In this document: positions 43,301 through 53,926 of the stretch, one piece after another
Layout of the letters: each line of letters begins with the position of its first letter
Position numbering within the stretch: the first letter of the stretch is position 1
Source: Phycisphaerales bacterium
Lineage (GTDB): Bacteria > Planctomycetota > Phycisphaerae > Phycisphaerales > SM1A02
Assembly: GCA_029242715.1 (NCBI GenBank)
Contig: JAQWTL010000036.1
Coordinates: 34,364 to 98,363, forward strand
Length of the DNA: 64,000 nucleotides
Direction of reading: 5' to 3'
Made by a program: the position numbers and the translations under genes
Notes under the pieces: generated by a model
Told to the model about the DNA's origin: nothing
Seen by the model: the letters and a program-made list of their open reading frames with translations, nothing else
Database searches by the model: none

Positions 43301-44614
43301 ATGCACTTGCCCTGCCTCACTCTGCCGCTACTAATCGCCCTGCTTTCAACGTCCTCGGTTCATGCCGATCGACAGGATTTTCTACACGCCCGAATCATTC
43401 CGGTCACGGGACCGGAAATCGAAGACGGGTATCTCATCATCGATGACGGGAAGATTGTCAGTGTCGGCTCTATGAACGAGTATCAATCATCCTCAGGGAT
43501 GTCCCACGACTGCACTGGCAAGACAATCATGCCCGGCCTTGTCTGCACCCACAGCCATATCGGCATCCAGGGACCTGGCGGCGGTGGCGGTGATGGCTCC
43601 GGCCCCATTCAACCGGAAGTCCGGATCCTGGACAGCATTGATGTTGAGAATGCCGGCTTTCGACGTGCTGTTGCTGGCGGACTGACCTGCCTGAACATCA
43701 TGCCGGGCAGTGGGCATCTCTCCTCAGGCCAGACAGCCTATGTAAAGCTGCGACCAGCCAAGCGGGTCGAGGACCTGCTGATCATGGATGACAACGATCG
43801 TCCAATGGGCGGGCTCAAGATGGCCAATGGCACCAATCCTCAAAGAGATGCCCCGTTTCCTGGAACACGCGGCAAATCAGCAGCACTTGTTCGTCAGGCA
43901 TTCATCGATGCCCAGGATTACCAGCAGCAGATTGATGATGCCGCTGATGACCCGGACAAACTCCCGGATCGGAATCTGAAGCTGGAAACACTTGCTGAAG
44001 TCCTGCGTGGCGAACGTGTCGTTCATCATCACACGCATCGCCATGATGACATCCTGACCGTGCTACGACTTGCAGATGAGTTCGATTTCCAAGTTGTTCT
44101 CCACCACGTCAGCGATGGCTGGAAGGTGGCAGATGAAATTGCGGCCGCTGGCGCCCCCTGCTCGGTGATCCTGGTTGATTCACCAGGCGGCAAACAGGAA
44201 GCCGTTGGCCTTGAATACCGAACTGGACATGTTCTGGATGAAGCCGGCGTGACCGTTGCCTTTCATACAGATGACCTCATTACAGATTCGAGATGGTTCC
44301 GCCGAATGCCGGCACTGGCGATGCGAGCAGGACTTGATCGCCAGACTGCCCTTGAGAGCCTCACCATCAATGGGGCCGCCATGATGGATCTTGATGATCG
44401 AATCGGATCATTGGAAGCCGAAAAGGATGCCGACTTTGTCATTCTCGACGGCGATCCATTCAGCATCTACACCAAGACCCTGGAGACCTGGGTGGAAGGA
44501 CGAAAGGTCTTCGATCTGACGGATCCTGGCGATCATCTCTATGCGGTTGGCGGCCCTGGCGCCGGCCAGCCAGAACGACCCTACCTCTGCTGCATTGACG
44601 AAGGACACGAATGA
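43301..44614 (+). CDS. Exported amidohydrolase (imidazolonepropionase/dihydroorotase-like)
   Basis: The 437-residue metal-dependent hydrolase starts with a signal peptide (LTLPLLIALLSTSSVHA). The N-terminal beta sandwich (LIIDDGKIVSVGS) leads into GLVCTHSHIG with the metal His residues 84 and 86. VVHHHTHRHDD, VVLHHVSDGW and AFHTDDLITDSR supply further His and the last Asp. The C-terminal sandwich has DADFVILDGDPFS. It probably cleaves a cyclic amide, amidine or dipeptide outside the cytoplasm. ATG 43301 is chosen for GAGAGG and the signal peptide. It overlaps its downstream paralogue (ATGA). Confidence 0.88.
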   Translation: MHLPCLTLPLLIALLSTSSVHADRQDFLHARIIPVTGPEIEDGYLIIDDGKIVSVGSMNEYQSSSGMSHDCTGKTIMPGLVCTHSHIGIQGPGGGGGDGSGPIQPEVRILDSIDVENAGFRRAVAGGLTCLNIMPGSGHLSSGQTAYVKLRPAKRVEDLLIMDDNDRPMGGLKMANGTNPQRDAPFPGTRGKSAALVRQAFIDAQDYQQQIDDAADDPDKLPDRNLKLETLAEVLRGERVVHHHTHRHDDILTVLRLADEFDFQVVLHHVSDGWKVADEIAAAGAPCSVILVDSPGGKQEAVGLEYRTGHVLDEAGVTVAFHTDDLITDSRWFRRMPALAMRAGLDRQTALESLTINGAAMMDLDDRIGSLEAEKDADFVILDGDPFSIYTKTLETWVEGRKVFDLTDPGDHLYAVGGPGAGQPERPYLCCIDEGHE

Positions 44615-45852
44615 TGAAAGGCCTTGCCCAACTCCTTTTCGTGTTGATGCTCGCGCCGCTGGCAAGCGGAGAAACCATCCTTGTTTATGCCGACACCATC
44701 CACACGATGGCCGGCGATGCCATACAGGATGGCTATGTGCTTGTCCGCGATGGGGACATCGCCGCCGTCGGCCAGGCTGATGACTATGCCCCGGATGGAA
44801 CAGAAACCATCATGAAAGCGGCCCTGGTCACGCCTGGACTGGTCGACGCTCATACTTGTGTTGGCCTCGCTGGACATCTGAATACCAAACATGATCGTGA
44901 TGAGCTGGATCGTGGCAATCCTGTACAGCCACATCTCAGAGCGATCGATGCCTACAACCCTCATGAACGTCTTGTCGAATGGGTGCGAGGATTTGGCGTC
45001 ACAACCGTTCACACAGGCCATGCTCCTCAAGCACTTGTTTCAGGCCAGACAATGATTGTCAAGACCGCTGGCAATCGTGTTGAGGAAGCCACCATCAAGT
45101 CCGTTGCCATGATCGCGTGTTCCATGAGCGACACAGCCATCAGTGGAGACAACCCGGGCACAAGAGCCAAGGCCTCTGCCATGCTCAGACAGAAACTCCT
45201 CGATGCCCGCCATTATGTGGACAAGCAATCCAGCACGAAGAATGATGACGAGTCAGATGACAGTGAGACGGATGGCTCGAAGCGCAAACGACGAGATCTT
45301 GAACTCGAAGCTCTGGCAGGTGTCCTGAAAGGCGAAACCCCCCTGCTCATTCATGCCCACAAGGCCAGAGATATCGCCAATGCCCTGCGGCTCCAGGAGG
45401 AATTCGACATCCCGATTGTTCTGGATGGCGCCAGCGAGTCCTACATGCTCATGGATGACATCAAGGCCTCTGGAATTCCGGTGTTCATTCACCCAACCAT
45501 GATTCGCCCCTATGGAGAACGGGAAAATCTTTCCTTTGAGACCGCTTCCAAACTCATTGATGCTGATATCCCTGTCGCCATGCAGAGCGGCTATGAAAGC
45601 TATGTTCCCAGAACACGTGTCGTGCTCTACGAAGCAGGCATGGCCGCTGCCAACGGCTGTGATTTCAATGACGCCCTGGCCATGATCACAATCACGCCCG
45701 CGAAGATTCTCGGAATCGATGATCGCGTCGGCTCCATCGAAGTCGGCAAGGACGGCGACCTGGCCCTGTACGACGGCGACCCATTTGAATGGACCACGCA
45801 CTGCACAGGCGTTGTCATTGATGGGAAAATCGTCGCCAATACACCTCGATAG
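44611..45852 (+). CDS. Exported amidohydrolase paralogue with altered metal site
   Basis: The 413-residue protein starts with a signal peptide (QLLFVLMLAPLASG) and has the same fold as its upstream neighbour: VLVRDGDIAAVGQ, GLVDAHTCVGL, LLIHAHKARD, then VGSIEVGKDGDLALYDGDPFEW. The HxH motif reads H81-T-C83. The position of the neighbour's AFHTDD reads VAMQSGYES, with no His or Asp ligand. It may be an inactive partner or use another mechanism. An acidic-basic low-complexity loop (about 205-230) is inserted. The start overlaps the preceding stop by 4 bases, so the two are made together. Confidence 0.85.
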   Translation: MMKGLAQLLFVLMLAPLASGETILVYADTIHTMAGDAIQDGYVLVRDGDIAAVGQADDYAPDGTETIMKAALVTPGLVDAHTCVGLAGHLNTKHDRDELDRGNPVQPHLRAIDAYNPHERLVEWVRGFGVTTVHTGHAPQALVSGQTMIVKTAGNRVEEATIKSVAMIACSMSDTAISGDNPGTRAKASAMLRQKLLDARHYVDKQSSTKNDDESDDSETDGSKRKRRDLELEALAGVLKGETPLLIHAHKARDIANALRLQEEFDIPIVLDGASESYMLMDDIKASGIPVFIHPTMIRPYGERENLSFETASKLIDADIPVAMQSGYESYVPRTRVVLYEAGMAAANGCDFNDALAMITITPAKILGIDDRVGSIEVGKDGDLALYDGDPFEWTTHCTGVVIDGKIVANTPR

Positions 45853-45870
45853 CCGGGCGTATCAGACGGT

Positions 45871-47421
<1,551 letters not shown>

Positions 47422-47527
47422 TCATGGGCCCCCAAACAGCCGTCAAGCCTGCTCCATGTGATAAAGTGATGGGCTCGATTCGGCCAGAGCCATGAGGCCG
47501 AGATCCGACCCCTCAGGAGCGATTCAG

Positions 47528-48673
47528 TTGTCAGATATGCAGAGCAACACAGCTTTCGTCCCAAGGCTTGTCCACCATGCCAAGGGCACCGAGCCCGGTA
47601 AGGGCGAAAAGCTTTTCAGGAAGTATCTTCAGGTCTGCATCACCCACGAGGCCTCTGATATTCATATCAAGGGCGAAGCGATCCCCAGGATCCGTGTACG
47701 TGGTGAACTCCGCACTGCAGGCAAAGAAGCACTCACCCGTGAGCAGGCTCACCAGATCTGCATCGACATCCTGGATAAACACCAGTACGAGATCTTCGCC
47801 CAACGTGGGCAGATGGATATTGCCTACGATTTCGATGAGGACAAAAGGTTCCGAGTCAATATTTTCATGACTCGCGGCAAGGTTTCTTATGCCTGCCGCC
47901 TTATCACCTCTGATGTCAAGACCTTCGAGCAGCTTGGCGTCCCCGAGACCCTGGGAAGCGTGGCGATGTCGGCCAACGGCCTGATCCTTTTCGCAGGCGT
48001 TACCGGCTCGGGCAAGAGCACTTCGATTGCCGCAATGCTCCAGTACGTCAACATGCGGAAACGGTGTCATATCGTCACCATCGAAGATCCGATCGAATAC
48101 ATCTTCCGGGAAGACAAATCCACGATCAATCAGCGTGAAGTGGGCATTGACTGCCTGACTTTCAACGAGGCACTCCGTGCACTCGTTCGTGAAGACCCTG
48201 ACGTGGTGCTGGTCGGCGAGATGAGAGACAAGGAAACATTCGAGGCTGCCATTCGTGCTGCTGAAACAGGCCACCTTGTCTTCGGAACCATCCATGCCTC
48301 TTCCGCATGGCAGACCTTTGGCCGAATCTATGACCTCTTTGATGAGGGTGAGGTCCCGCAGATCCGAAAACTGCTTGCCTACAACATCCGAGGCATCATC
48401 TATCAGAAGCTCCTGAAGACTCTGCACAAGGACATTCCTCGAATTCCCGCCGTGGAAATTCTTCTCGGCACTCCGATCGTTCAGAAGTTCATTCTGGAAG
48501 GTCGCGAAGGCGAATTACTTGATGTCATCAAGCGGTCGGCCCAGGAAGGCATGATCGACTTCACCGGATCACTTGTGAAGCTGGTTGAAGAAGAGATGAT
48601 TCACCACAAGGATGCCATTGAAGCAACCCCCAAGCCAGAAGAACTCAAGATGCGCCTGAAGGGCATCAGCTGA
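47528..48673 (+). CDS. pilT: PilT-type twitching-motility/retraction ATPase
   Basis: The 381-residue cytoplasmic ATPase powers type IV pilus retraction. Walker A GVTGSGKST is near 157-165, the Asp box TIEDPIEY follows, Walker B is VVLVGEMRDKETF, and the His box is GHLVFGTIHA. An N-terminal region (ASDIHIKGEAIPRIRVRGEL) is typical of PilT. All catalytic motifs are intact. I chose TTG 47528 because AGGAG lies 8 bases upstream; ATG 47537 in frame is the alternative. The GspE-like gene follows after 45 bases on the same strand. Confidence 0.9.
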   Translation: MSDMQSNTAFVPRLVHHAKGTEPGKGEKLFRKYLQVCITHEASDIHIKGEAIPRIRVRGELRTAGKEALTREQAHQICIDILDKHQYEIFAQRGQMDIAYDFDEDKRFRVNIFMTRGKVSYACRLITSDVKTFEQLGVPETLGSVAMSANGLILFAGVTGSGKSTSIAAMLQYVNMRKRCHIVTIEDPIEYIFREDKSTINQREVGIDCLTFNEALRALVREDPDVVLVGEMRDKETFEAAIRAAETGHLVFGTIHASSAWQTFGRIYDLFDEGEVPQIRKLLAYNIRGIIYQKLLKTLHKDIPRIPAVEILLGTPIVQKFILEGREGELLDVIKRSAQEGMIDFTGSLVKLVEEEMIHHKDAIEATPKPEELKMRLKGIS

Positions 48674-48718
48674 TCGATCACATCGCTGCCTGAAGAACCA
48701 CCTTGATGAGTACTGCCA

Positions 48719-50380
48719 ATGCCTGATCTTCATTTCCTACTGAGCGACGCGTCAGTCTTCCTGCTGAGCCCATGGAAGCCCTTGATCATCTGGGCTGCAG
48801 TTGCCTGCTGGGCATGGCTGGTCTGCATGAAGATCCAACCAGACGCGACCTACTATCAGTTCAATCTGCCGAATTGGAATCTTGCATTCATCTTCTTCAG
48901 CGGGCTGGGCATCGCCATCATGTTCTTTGGCTTGATGTTCTGGGTGAGTTGGCCCGTAGGCGTCCTGATCATGTTCGCCCCTGTGCTTTTCTACTGGAGG
49001 CATCGAAACCAGGCCGTTCCTGAAAGCGCGAAGTACCACATCGGGATCAAGAGTTCGCCGGAAGCGAAGGCCAAGAAAGCAGCCAAGAAAGCAAGCAAAG
49101 CCGCCACGCTCAGCTACATCGATGCCAACAAGGAGGCCGTCAAGGCCCCGACCGAGAAAGATCCTGCCAACGAACTCTACACGGCACTGGAGTCTGTCCT
49201 GTTGCCTGGACTGGAGAACCGTGCCTCACGCATGGATCTTGGACTTGGTGCAGGCGGATGCATCGTGATCCGAACGGTTGATACGCTGCGAACCAAGCAG
49301 GATCCGCTCGACACCGACATGGGCGCCAAGGTCTTCAACCTGATCAGAACACTCTCCGGCATGAACCTTGAGGAAACCCGCCGCAAGCAGGTGGGCGAGT
49401 TCCAGGTCAGATCCCCACAAGGGCATCACAAACTGACGGTCACAGCGTCAGGCTCTTCCAAGGGGCAGTTGATTCGAATTGACTTCAACCGGGCTCAACA
49501 GGTACGTATCCCATATGACGCACTTGGCCTGCTCCAACAGCAACGTGAAATTCTTGATCCGCTGATTCCCGATCACAACCGGCATGGCATCGTGCTCATC
49601 TGCGCCCCACCTGGCCAGGGGCTCACGACAACCGGCTATGCCCTGCTGAGTTGCCACGACTCCTATACCTCGAACGTGCGTTCGCTGGAACTGGAGACCG
49701 AGGCGATACTGGAAGGCACCGTCCAGCAGGTCTGGGACCCAACCAACCCACAAGTCGACTATGCCCGCACGTTGCAGTCCATGCTGAGGCGTGATCCAGA
49801 CGTGATCCTCGTTGCCGACATGGAAGACGCTGACACAGCCAACGTCGCTTCCGAGTCCGGAATGAAGGGCCCTCTGCTGTATCTGTCGATGAATGCCAAT
49901 AACACCATGGACATGATGACCAAGTGGGTTCAACTGGTCGGTGATATCCATGAAGCCGCCATGCCACTGAAGGCCATGGTGAGCCAGCGACTCCTCCGCC
50001 GCCTCTGTGACAACTGCAAGGTCGGCTTTGTCCCTTCGGATACAGGACGGTTCCGTCTACCCGAAGGTACCGAGCTCTATCGAGCTGGCGGCCAGGTTCA
50101 GGATCGCAACAAGGTCATCGACTGCCCCGTCTGCAAAGGCACCGGCTACCTGGGAGTCACTGGCATATTCGAGGTCATGCCCGTCACGGAAGATGTCCGC
50201 AATGCTCTGTGCAACGGTGATTTGAAAGCTGCTCTCAATGCAGCCCTCCGCGAGAAAATGATTCGCCTTCAGGATGCAGCCATGCAAAAAGCTGTGGCAG
50301 GCGAAACATCTATCGAAGAGATCAGTCGCGTCCTGTCTCCAGCCAAGAAAAAGAAGAAGCCAGCAGCCGACAAGGCTTAG
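48719..50380 (+). CDS. Membrane-anchored GspE/PilB-like protein with altered Walker A
   Basis: The 553-residue protein joins an N-terminal membrane part (three helices at about 15-92) to a GspE/PilB-type ATPase domain. Its P-loop reads APPGQGLTT (296-304), with Leu302 where family members have the Walker A Lys. Walker B is changed to DVILVADMEDAD, where GE is usual. The zinc-binding CDNC...CPVCKGTGYLG motif (about 430-475) is intact, and the C-terminal N3-like region is present. A Lys/Ala-rich tail ends it. Nucleotide hydrolysis is doubtful, so a regulatory or scaffold role beside PilT is possible. Gap to the next gene: 21 bases. Confidence 0.85.
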   Translation: MPDLHFLLSDASVFLLSPWKPLIIWAAVACWAWLVCMKIQPDATYYQFNLPNWNLAFIFFSGLGIAIMFFGLMFWVSWPVGVLIMFAPVLFYWRHRNQAVPESAKYHIGIKSSPEAKAKKAAKKASKAATLSYIDANKEAVKAPTEKDPANELYTALESVLLPGLENRASRMDLGLGAGGCIVIRTVDTLRTKQDPLDTDMGAKVFNLIRTLSGMNLEETRRKQVGEFQVRSPQGHHKLTVTASGSSKGQLIRIDFNRAQQVRIPYDALGLLQQQREILDPLIPDHNRHGIVLICAPPGQGLTTTGYALLSCHDSYTSNVRSLELETEAILEGTVQQVWDPTNPQVDYARTLQSMLRRDPDVILVADMEDADTANVASESGMKGPLLYLSMNANNTMDMMTKWVQLVGDIHEAAMPLKAMVSQRLLRRLCDNCKVGFVPSDTGRFRLPEGTELYRAGGQVQDRNKVIDCPVCKGTGYLGVTGIFEVMPVTEDVRNALCNGDLKAALNAALREKMIRLQDAAMQKAVAGETSIEEISRVLSPAKKKKKPAADKA

Positions 50381-50401
50381 TGAGCCCACACGGAGTTACC
50401 G

Positions 50402-52039
50402 ATGAGCATCATCTTCAACTTCCTCGTCATCATGATGGTCTTCATCATTGCCTACTGGTGGTCGAACCAGGGATTCTTCAGCAGCCTGCTGCACATGGCT
50501 GCCGTGATCGTTGCTGGTGCCGTAACTCTCTCGATCTGGGAGTTCCTTGTCTGGGACATGGCCCTGGGCAACCTGGGAGCTGTGGACAACTACATATCCG
50601 GTGGATCATTCATTCTGGTCTTCTGCACGACACTGCTCCTGCTACGAGTCGCCACTGACAAAATTGCTCCAGACGATGTGGCCGTTCCTGCGCCTGTTGA
50701 ACTGGTCGGAGGCCTGGCCTTTGGAGCCGTCTCGGGAATCATCTCAGTCGGCCTGCTGCTGATTGGAACCGGATTCATGCAAAGGCCTCATGAGTTCATG
50801 GGCTTCAAGGGATACGGCCGTGAACAAACAGGCGAAAGCAACGTCAAGCAGATCGGCCCGGCCCTCTGGATTCCAGTTGATTACCTTGCATCCAACTTCT
50901 ATGAATGGGCCAGCATTACCGGCCTTCGGCCTGATATCTCGGGCACACCACTTCGGCAATACAACCCGGAGCTTTACAAGCAAGCTTCCCTGGTCCGTGA
51001 TTCGGTAATGGGCGAAAATGGGCAGTTCTATCTTCCGCCTGGTTCTGCAAAAGCCAGCCAGCCCATCCGCAGTGAATACAACGGTTCGACATGGCTGACA
51101 ATTCCACTGGTCTTCAAGTCTGAAGCCCGTGATTTCGGACAGCAGTTGGCCATCTCCAAGAGCCAGATCAGGCTGATTGGAAAGGCCTACGGCAATGATG
51201 CTCCCGAGGTCATCTACCCGACCTACTGGCTTCAGGAGAGTCAGGTTGAAACGGAGGGTGATGAAAAAGTCGAAGAGCTCGGCTTCTACAAATTCGATGA
51301 TGCCTCCAAGTACATCACCAGTGTGCCAGGTCGAGCACAAGCAGAAGCCAAGGTGATCTTCCAGACACCCGATGACTTTGAACCCCTGTTTGTCCAGATC
51401 AAGGGCCTGCGAATGGACTTGAGCCAGCCCACCGATCGCGAGTTCATGCTTGTAGTGGCAGGCTCCAAGGCGTTGGGCGCCGGCGCCGACTTCGAGGATG
51501 AGCCCGGCGGCGAGATCACAGACGAAATCACCATTGGCGGCAACCTTCGCTTCCTGCGTTCAATCAGCAAGAACAAGATGCCAAGCAGCATGAAAGAAGC
51601 TGACAACTACCTCACCAATGGTTACATGAAAGTCCAGCGAGGACGAGCCGGGCGCATCAGCCGGGCCCTGCAGATCAAGGGCATCCACAGAACGGAAGGC
51701 GCCAATATCGTCCAGGTCAAGATTGGACGACATTCAACAGCCAACCTGTTCAACCGCGTACGCCAGATGATCGGCCCCAATGATCGCATCCAACTCGTTG
51801 ATGACAAAGGCCGGGGCTACATGCCCATCGGCTTCTACTACATGAGTGATGGCGGTATCGAGGTGAAGCTTGATCGAAAGAACTTCGTGAAGACGCTTCA
51901 GGAAATCGGCTCGCAGCCTCCATCAGGAAGTGATCGAGAAATGGTCCTTCTCTTCGAGATCACCAAGGGCACCAAACTGGACGCTCTTCAGGTAGGCAAT
52001 CTCGAGGTCGGATTCATCAACGACATCGAAGTCGACTAG
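50402..52039 (+). CDS. CvpA-like membrane protein with large C-terminal domain
   Basis: The 545-residue protein has four helices in the first ~125 residues (IIFNFLVIMMVFIIAYWWS onwards), arranged as in CvpA (colicin V production) proteins, and a large beta-rich soluble region of ~400 residues with no family I recognise. GGAG lies about 7 bases before the ATG. It is the last of three co-directional genes after PilT and the GspE-like protein, so a role at the same envelope machine is likely by context only. It converges on accC 9 bases away. Confidence 0.7.
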   Translation: MSIIFNFLVIMMVFIIAYWWSNQGFFSSLLHMAAVIVAGAVTLSIWEFLVWDMALGNLGAVDNYISGGSFILVFCTTLLLLRVATDKIAPDDVAVPAPVELVGGLAFGAVSGIISVGLLLIGTGFMQRPHEFMGFKGYGREQTGESNVKQIGPALWIPVDYLASNFYEWASITGLRPDISGTPLRQYNPELYKQASLVRDSVMGENGQFYLPPGSAKASQPIRSEYNGSTWLTIPLVFKSEARDFGQQLAISKSQIRLIGKAYGNDAPEVIYPTYWLQESQVETEGDEKVEELGFYKFDDASKYITSVPGRAQAEAKVIFQTPDDFEPLFVQIKGLRMDLSQPTDREFMLVVAGSKALGAGADFEDEPGGEITDEITIGGNLRFLRSISKNKMPSSMKEADNYLTNGYMKVQRGRAGRISRALQIKGIHRTEGANIVQVKIGRHSTANLFNRVRQMIGPNDRIQLVDDKGRGYMPIGFYYMSDGGIEVKLDRKNFVKTLQEIGSQPPSGSDREMVLLFEITKGTKLDALQVGNLEVGFINDIEVD

Positions 52040-52048
52040 CCATCGCCT

Positions 52049-53410
52049 TCAACTGGAAACCTGCTCCTGGTTCTCCAGGAGACGCTCCACGTAGTGGATA
52101 TCGAAATCGACATTGACGAACTGGTCACAGTCCAGCAACCGCCGGTGCAGTGGCAGTGTCGTCTTGATGGGACCGATCTTGAATTCATCGATCGCGGATT
52201 TCATCCTGGCAATCGCCTCGGTTCGATCACGACCATGAACAATCAGTTTGGCAATCATCGAATCGTAATTCGGCGGCACTCGATAGCCACTTCTCACATG
52301 TGAATCCACTCGGACACCAAATCCGCCAGGTGCATGGAAGGTATCAACGGTGCCTGGCTGAGGCATGAATCCACGAGCGGGGTCTTCGGCATTTACCCGG
52401 CACTCGATGGCATGGCCATTGAGCTGCACATCCGACTGCTTGTAGGAAAGTTTCTCGCCGGCGGAACATCGAATCATCTCCTTGACCAGATCCACACCTG
52501 TGATCATCTCTGTAACAGGATGCTCCACCTGGATCCGGGTGTTGACCTCAAGCATGTAGAAATTGTGGTCACGGTCCATGAGGAACTCGCAGGTCGCCGC
52601 ACCGCAGTAGTTGGCTGCTTGAATGAGACGAGAAGCGGATTCACAAACCTCATCTCGAAGCGCCGGATCAATGTTTGGAGCAGGACCTTCTTCTATGAGC
52701 TTCTGATGGCGTCGCTGTGACGTGCAGTCACGGTTGTACAGATGGATCGCATTGCCATGCTGATCACCCATGCACTGAACCTCGATGTGGCGAGCGTTCT
52801 CAAGGAATTTCTCGATGTACACCGCCCCATTGCCAAAGGCCGCTTCGGCTTCCTGGCGAGCGGATTCCAGCGCGGAGATCAACTCCGACTGATCTCGGAC
52901 AATTCGCATGCCTCGGCCACCCCCGCCGGCAGCAGCCTTGACGATGACCGGATAGCCGATGGTCTCTGCTACCGAGATCGCCTCTTCCTCTTCCTCGATT
53001 TCACCAGGTGAGCCGGGGAAGATGGGCGTGCCGGCCTTCTTTGCCATGGCCCGACAAGACACCTTGTCACCAAGGAGACTCATGGCCTCGGGGCTGGGGC
53101 CGACAAAGGCGATGTGGCAATCCTGGCAGACTTCTGCAAAGTGGGCATTCTCCGCCAGAAATCCATACCCGGGATGAATGGCATCGGCATGTGTCGTTTC
53201 GGCTGCGGCAATGATGCGATCGATTCGAAGATAGGACTCGGCAGCAGGGCCAGGTCCAATGCACACCTTTCGATCAGCTTGTTCCAGCCACGGCCCGTCA
53301 CGATCGGCATCCGAATAGACGCAGACAGTTTCGATACCGAGCTCTCGAGCAGCTCGAATGATCCGCAAGGCGATTTCGCCGCGATTGGCGATGAGAATTC
53401 TTGAAAACAC
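52049..53410 (-). CDS. accC: Acetyl-CoA carboxylase biotin carboxylase subunit
   Basis: The 453-residue ATP-grasp enzyme carboxylates biotin on AccB, the first step in making malonyl-CoA for fatty acids. Marks are KVLIANRGEIALRII-like FSRILIANRGEIALR at the start, VKAAAGGGGRGMR (glycine-rich ATP loop) near 160, EFLMDRDHNFYMLEVNTRIQVEHPVTE, and the C-terminal RVNAEDP. Length is normal. It lies 27 bases downstream of accB on the same strand. Confidence 0.97.
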   Translation of the reverse strand: MFSRILIANRGEIALRIIRAARELGIETVCVYSDADRDGPWLEQADRKVCIGPGPAAESYLRIDRIIAAAETTHADAIHPGYGFLAENAHFAEVCQDCHIAFVGPSPEAMSLLGDKVSCRAMAKKAGTPIFPGSPGEIEEEEEAISVAETIGYPVIVKAAAGGGGRGMRIVRDQSELISALESARQEAEAAFGNGAVYIEKFLENARHIEVQCMGDQHGNAIHLYNRDCTSQRRHQKLIEEGPAPNIDPALRDEVCESASRLIQAANYCGAATCEFLMDRDHNFYMLEVNTRIQVEHPVTEMITGVDLVKEMIRCSAGEKLSYKQSDVQLNGHAIECRVNAEDPARGFMPQPGTVDTFHAPGGFGVRVDSHVRSGYRVPPNYDSMIAKLIVHGRDRTEAIARMKSAIDEFKIGPIKTTLPLHRRLLDCDQFVNVDFDIHYVERLLENQEQVSS

Positions 53411-53437
53411 CCTGGTCGCTCCGTGTCCTGGATTCCG

Positions 53438-53926
53438 TCAGGCAGGCTTGACGAGGAAGAGGTCCTGGCCGAATTCAACGGCATCGCCGTTGGACACGAG
53501 GATCTTCTGGATGGTTCCGGAAGACTCCGCCTTGATCTCGTTGAAGATTTTCATCGCTTCGATCAGACAAACAAGGTCACCCTCTGTAATGGTGCCGCCG
53601 ACCTGAACGAAGGCATCCGCATCCGGCGATGCTGCTGAATAGAAGGTTCCAACCATCGGGCTCTGTATCGCGACCAACCCGGCGGTATCCGCCGAATCTG
53701 TTGCTGCTGGAGACGCCGCTGCTGCCACAGTCTCCGGTGCCGCTGAGATCGCCGGAGGAGCCGCTGTTGCAGATGCTGCTGCGGGCTGCTGGGTCACCTG
53801 TGGTGTCGACCAGGCCGTGGGCCGGTGAATGGTCACTTGTTCTTCGCTATCACGAAGATCGATCTCCGAGAGATCGTTGGCCACCATGAGCCGGACCAGT
53901 TCCTTCAATTTACGTATGTCAATCAT
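53438..53926 (-). CDS. accB: Acetyl-CoA carboxylase biotin carboxyl carrier protein
   Basis: The 162-residue carrier has an N-terminal helical segment (IRKLKELVRLMVAND), an Ala/Pro-rich linker (about 35-80) and a C-terminal biotinyl domain, with the biotin-acceptor Lys in EAMKIFNEI near 130. The thumb-type region VQVGGTITEGD is also seen. It overlaps the upstream peptidase stop by 4 bases and precedes accC, giving peptidase-accB-accC. Confidence 0.95.
   Translation of the reverse strand: MIDIRKLKELVRLMVANDLSEIDLRDSEEQVTIHRPTAWSTPQVTQQPAAASATAAPPAISAAPETVAAAASPAATDSADTAGLVAIQSPMVGTFYSAASPDADAFVQVGGTITEGDLVCLIEAMKIFNEIKAESSGTIQKILVSNGDAVEFGQDLFLVKPA

Noticed and set aside
47531..48427. Minus-strand frame of 298 codons under pilT
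   Set aside because: It is the shadow of a gene with all catalytic PilT motifs. Long antisense frames are common in G+C-rich DNA.
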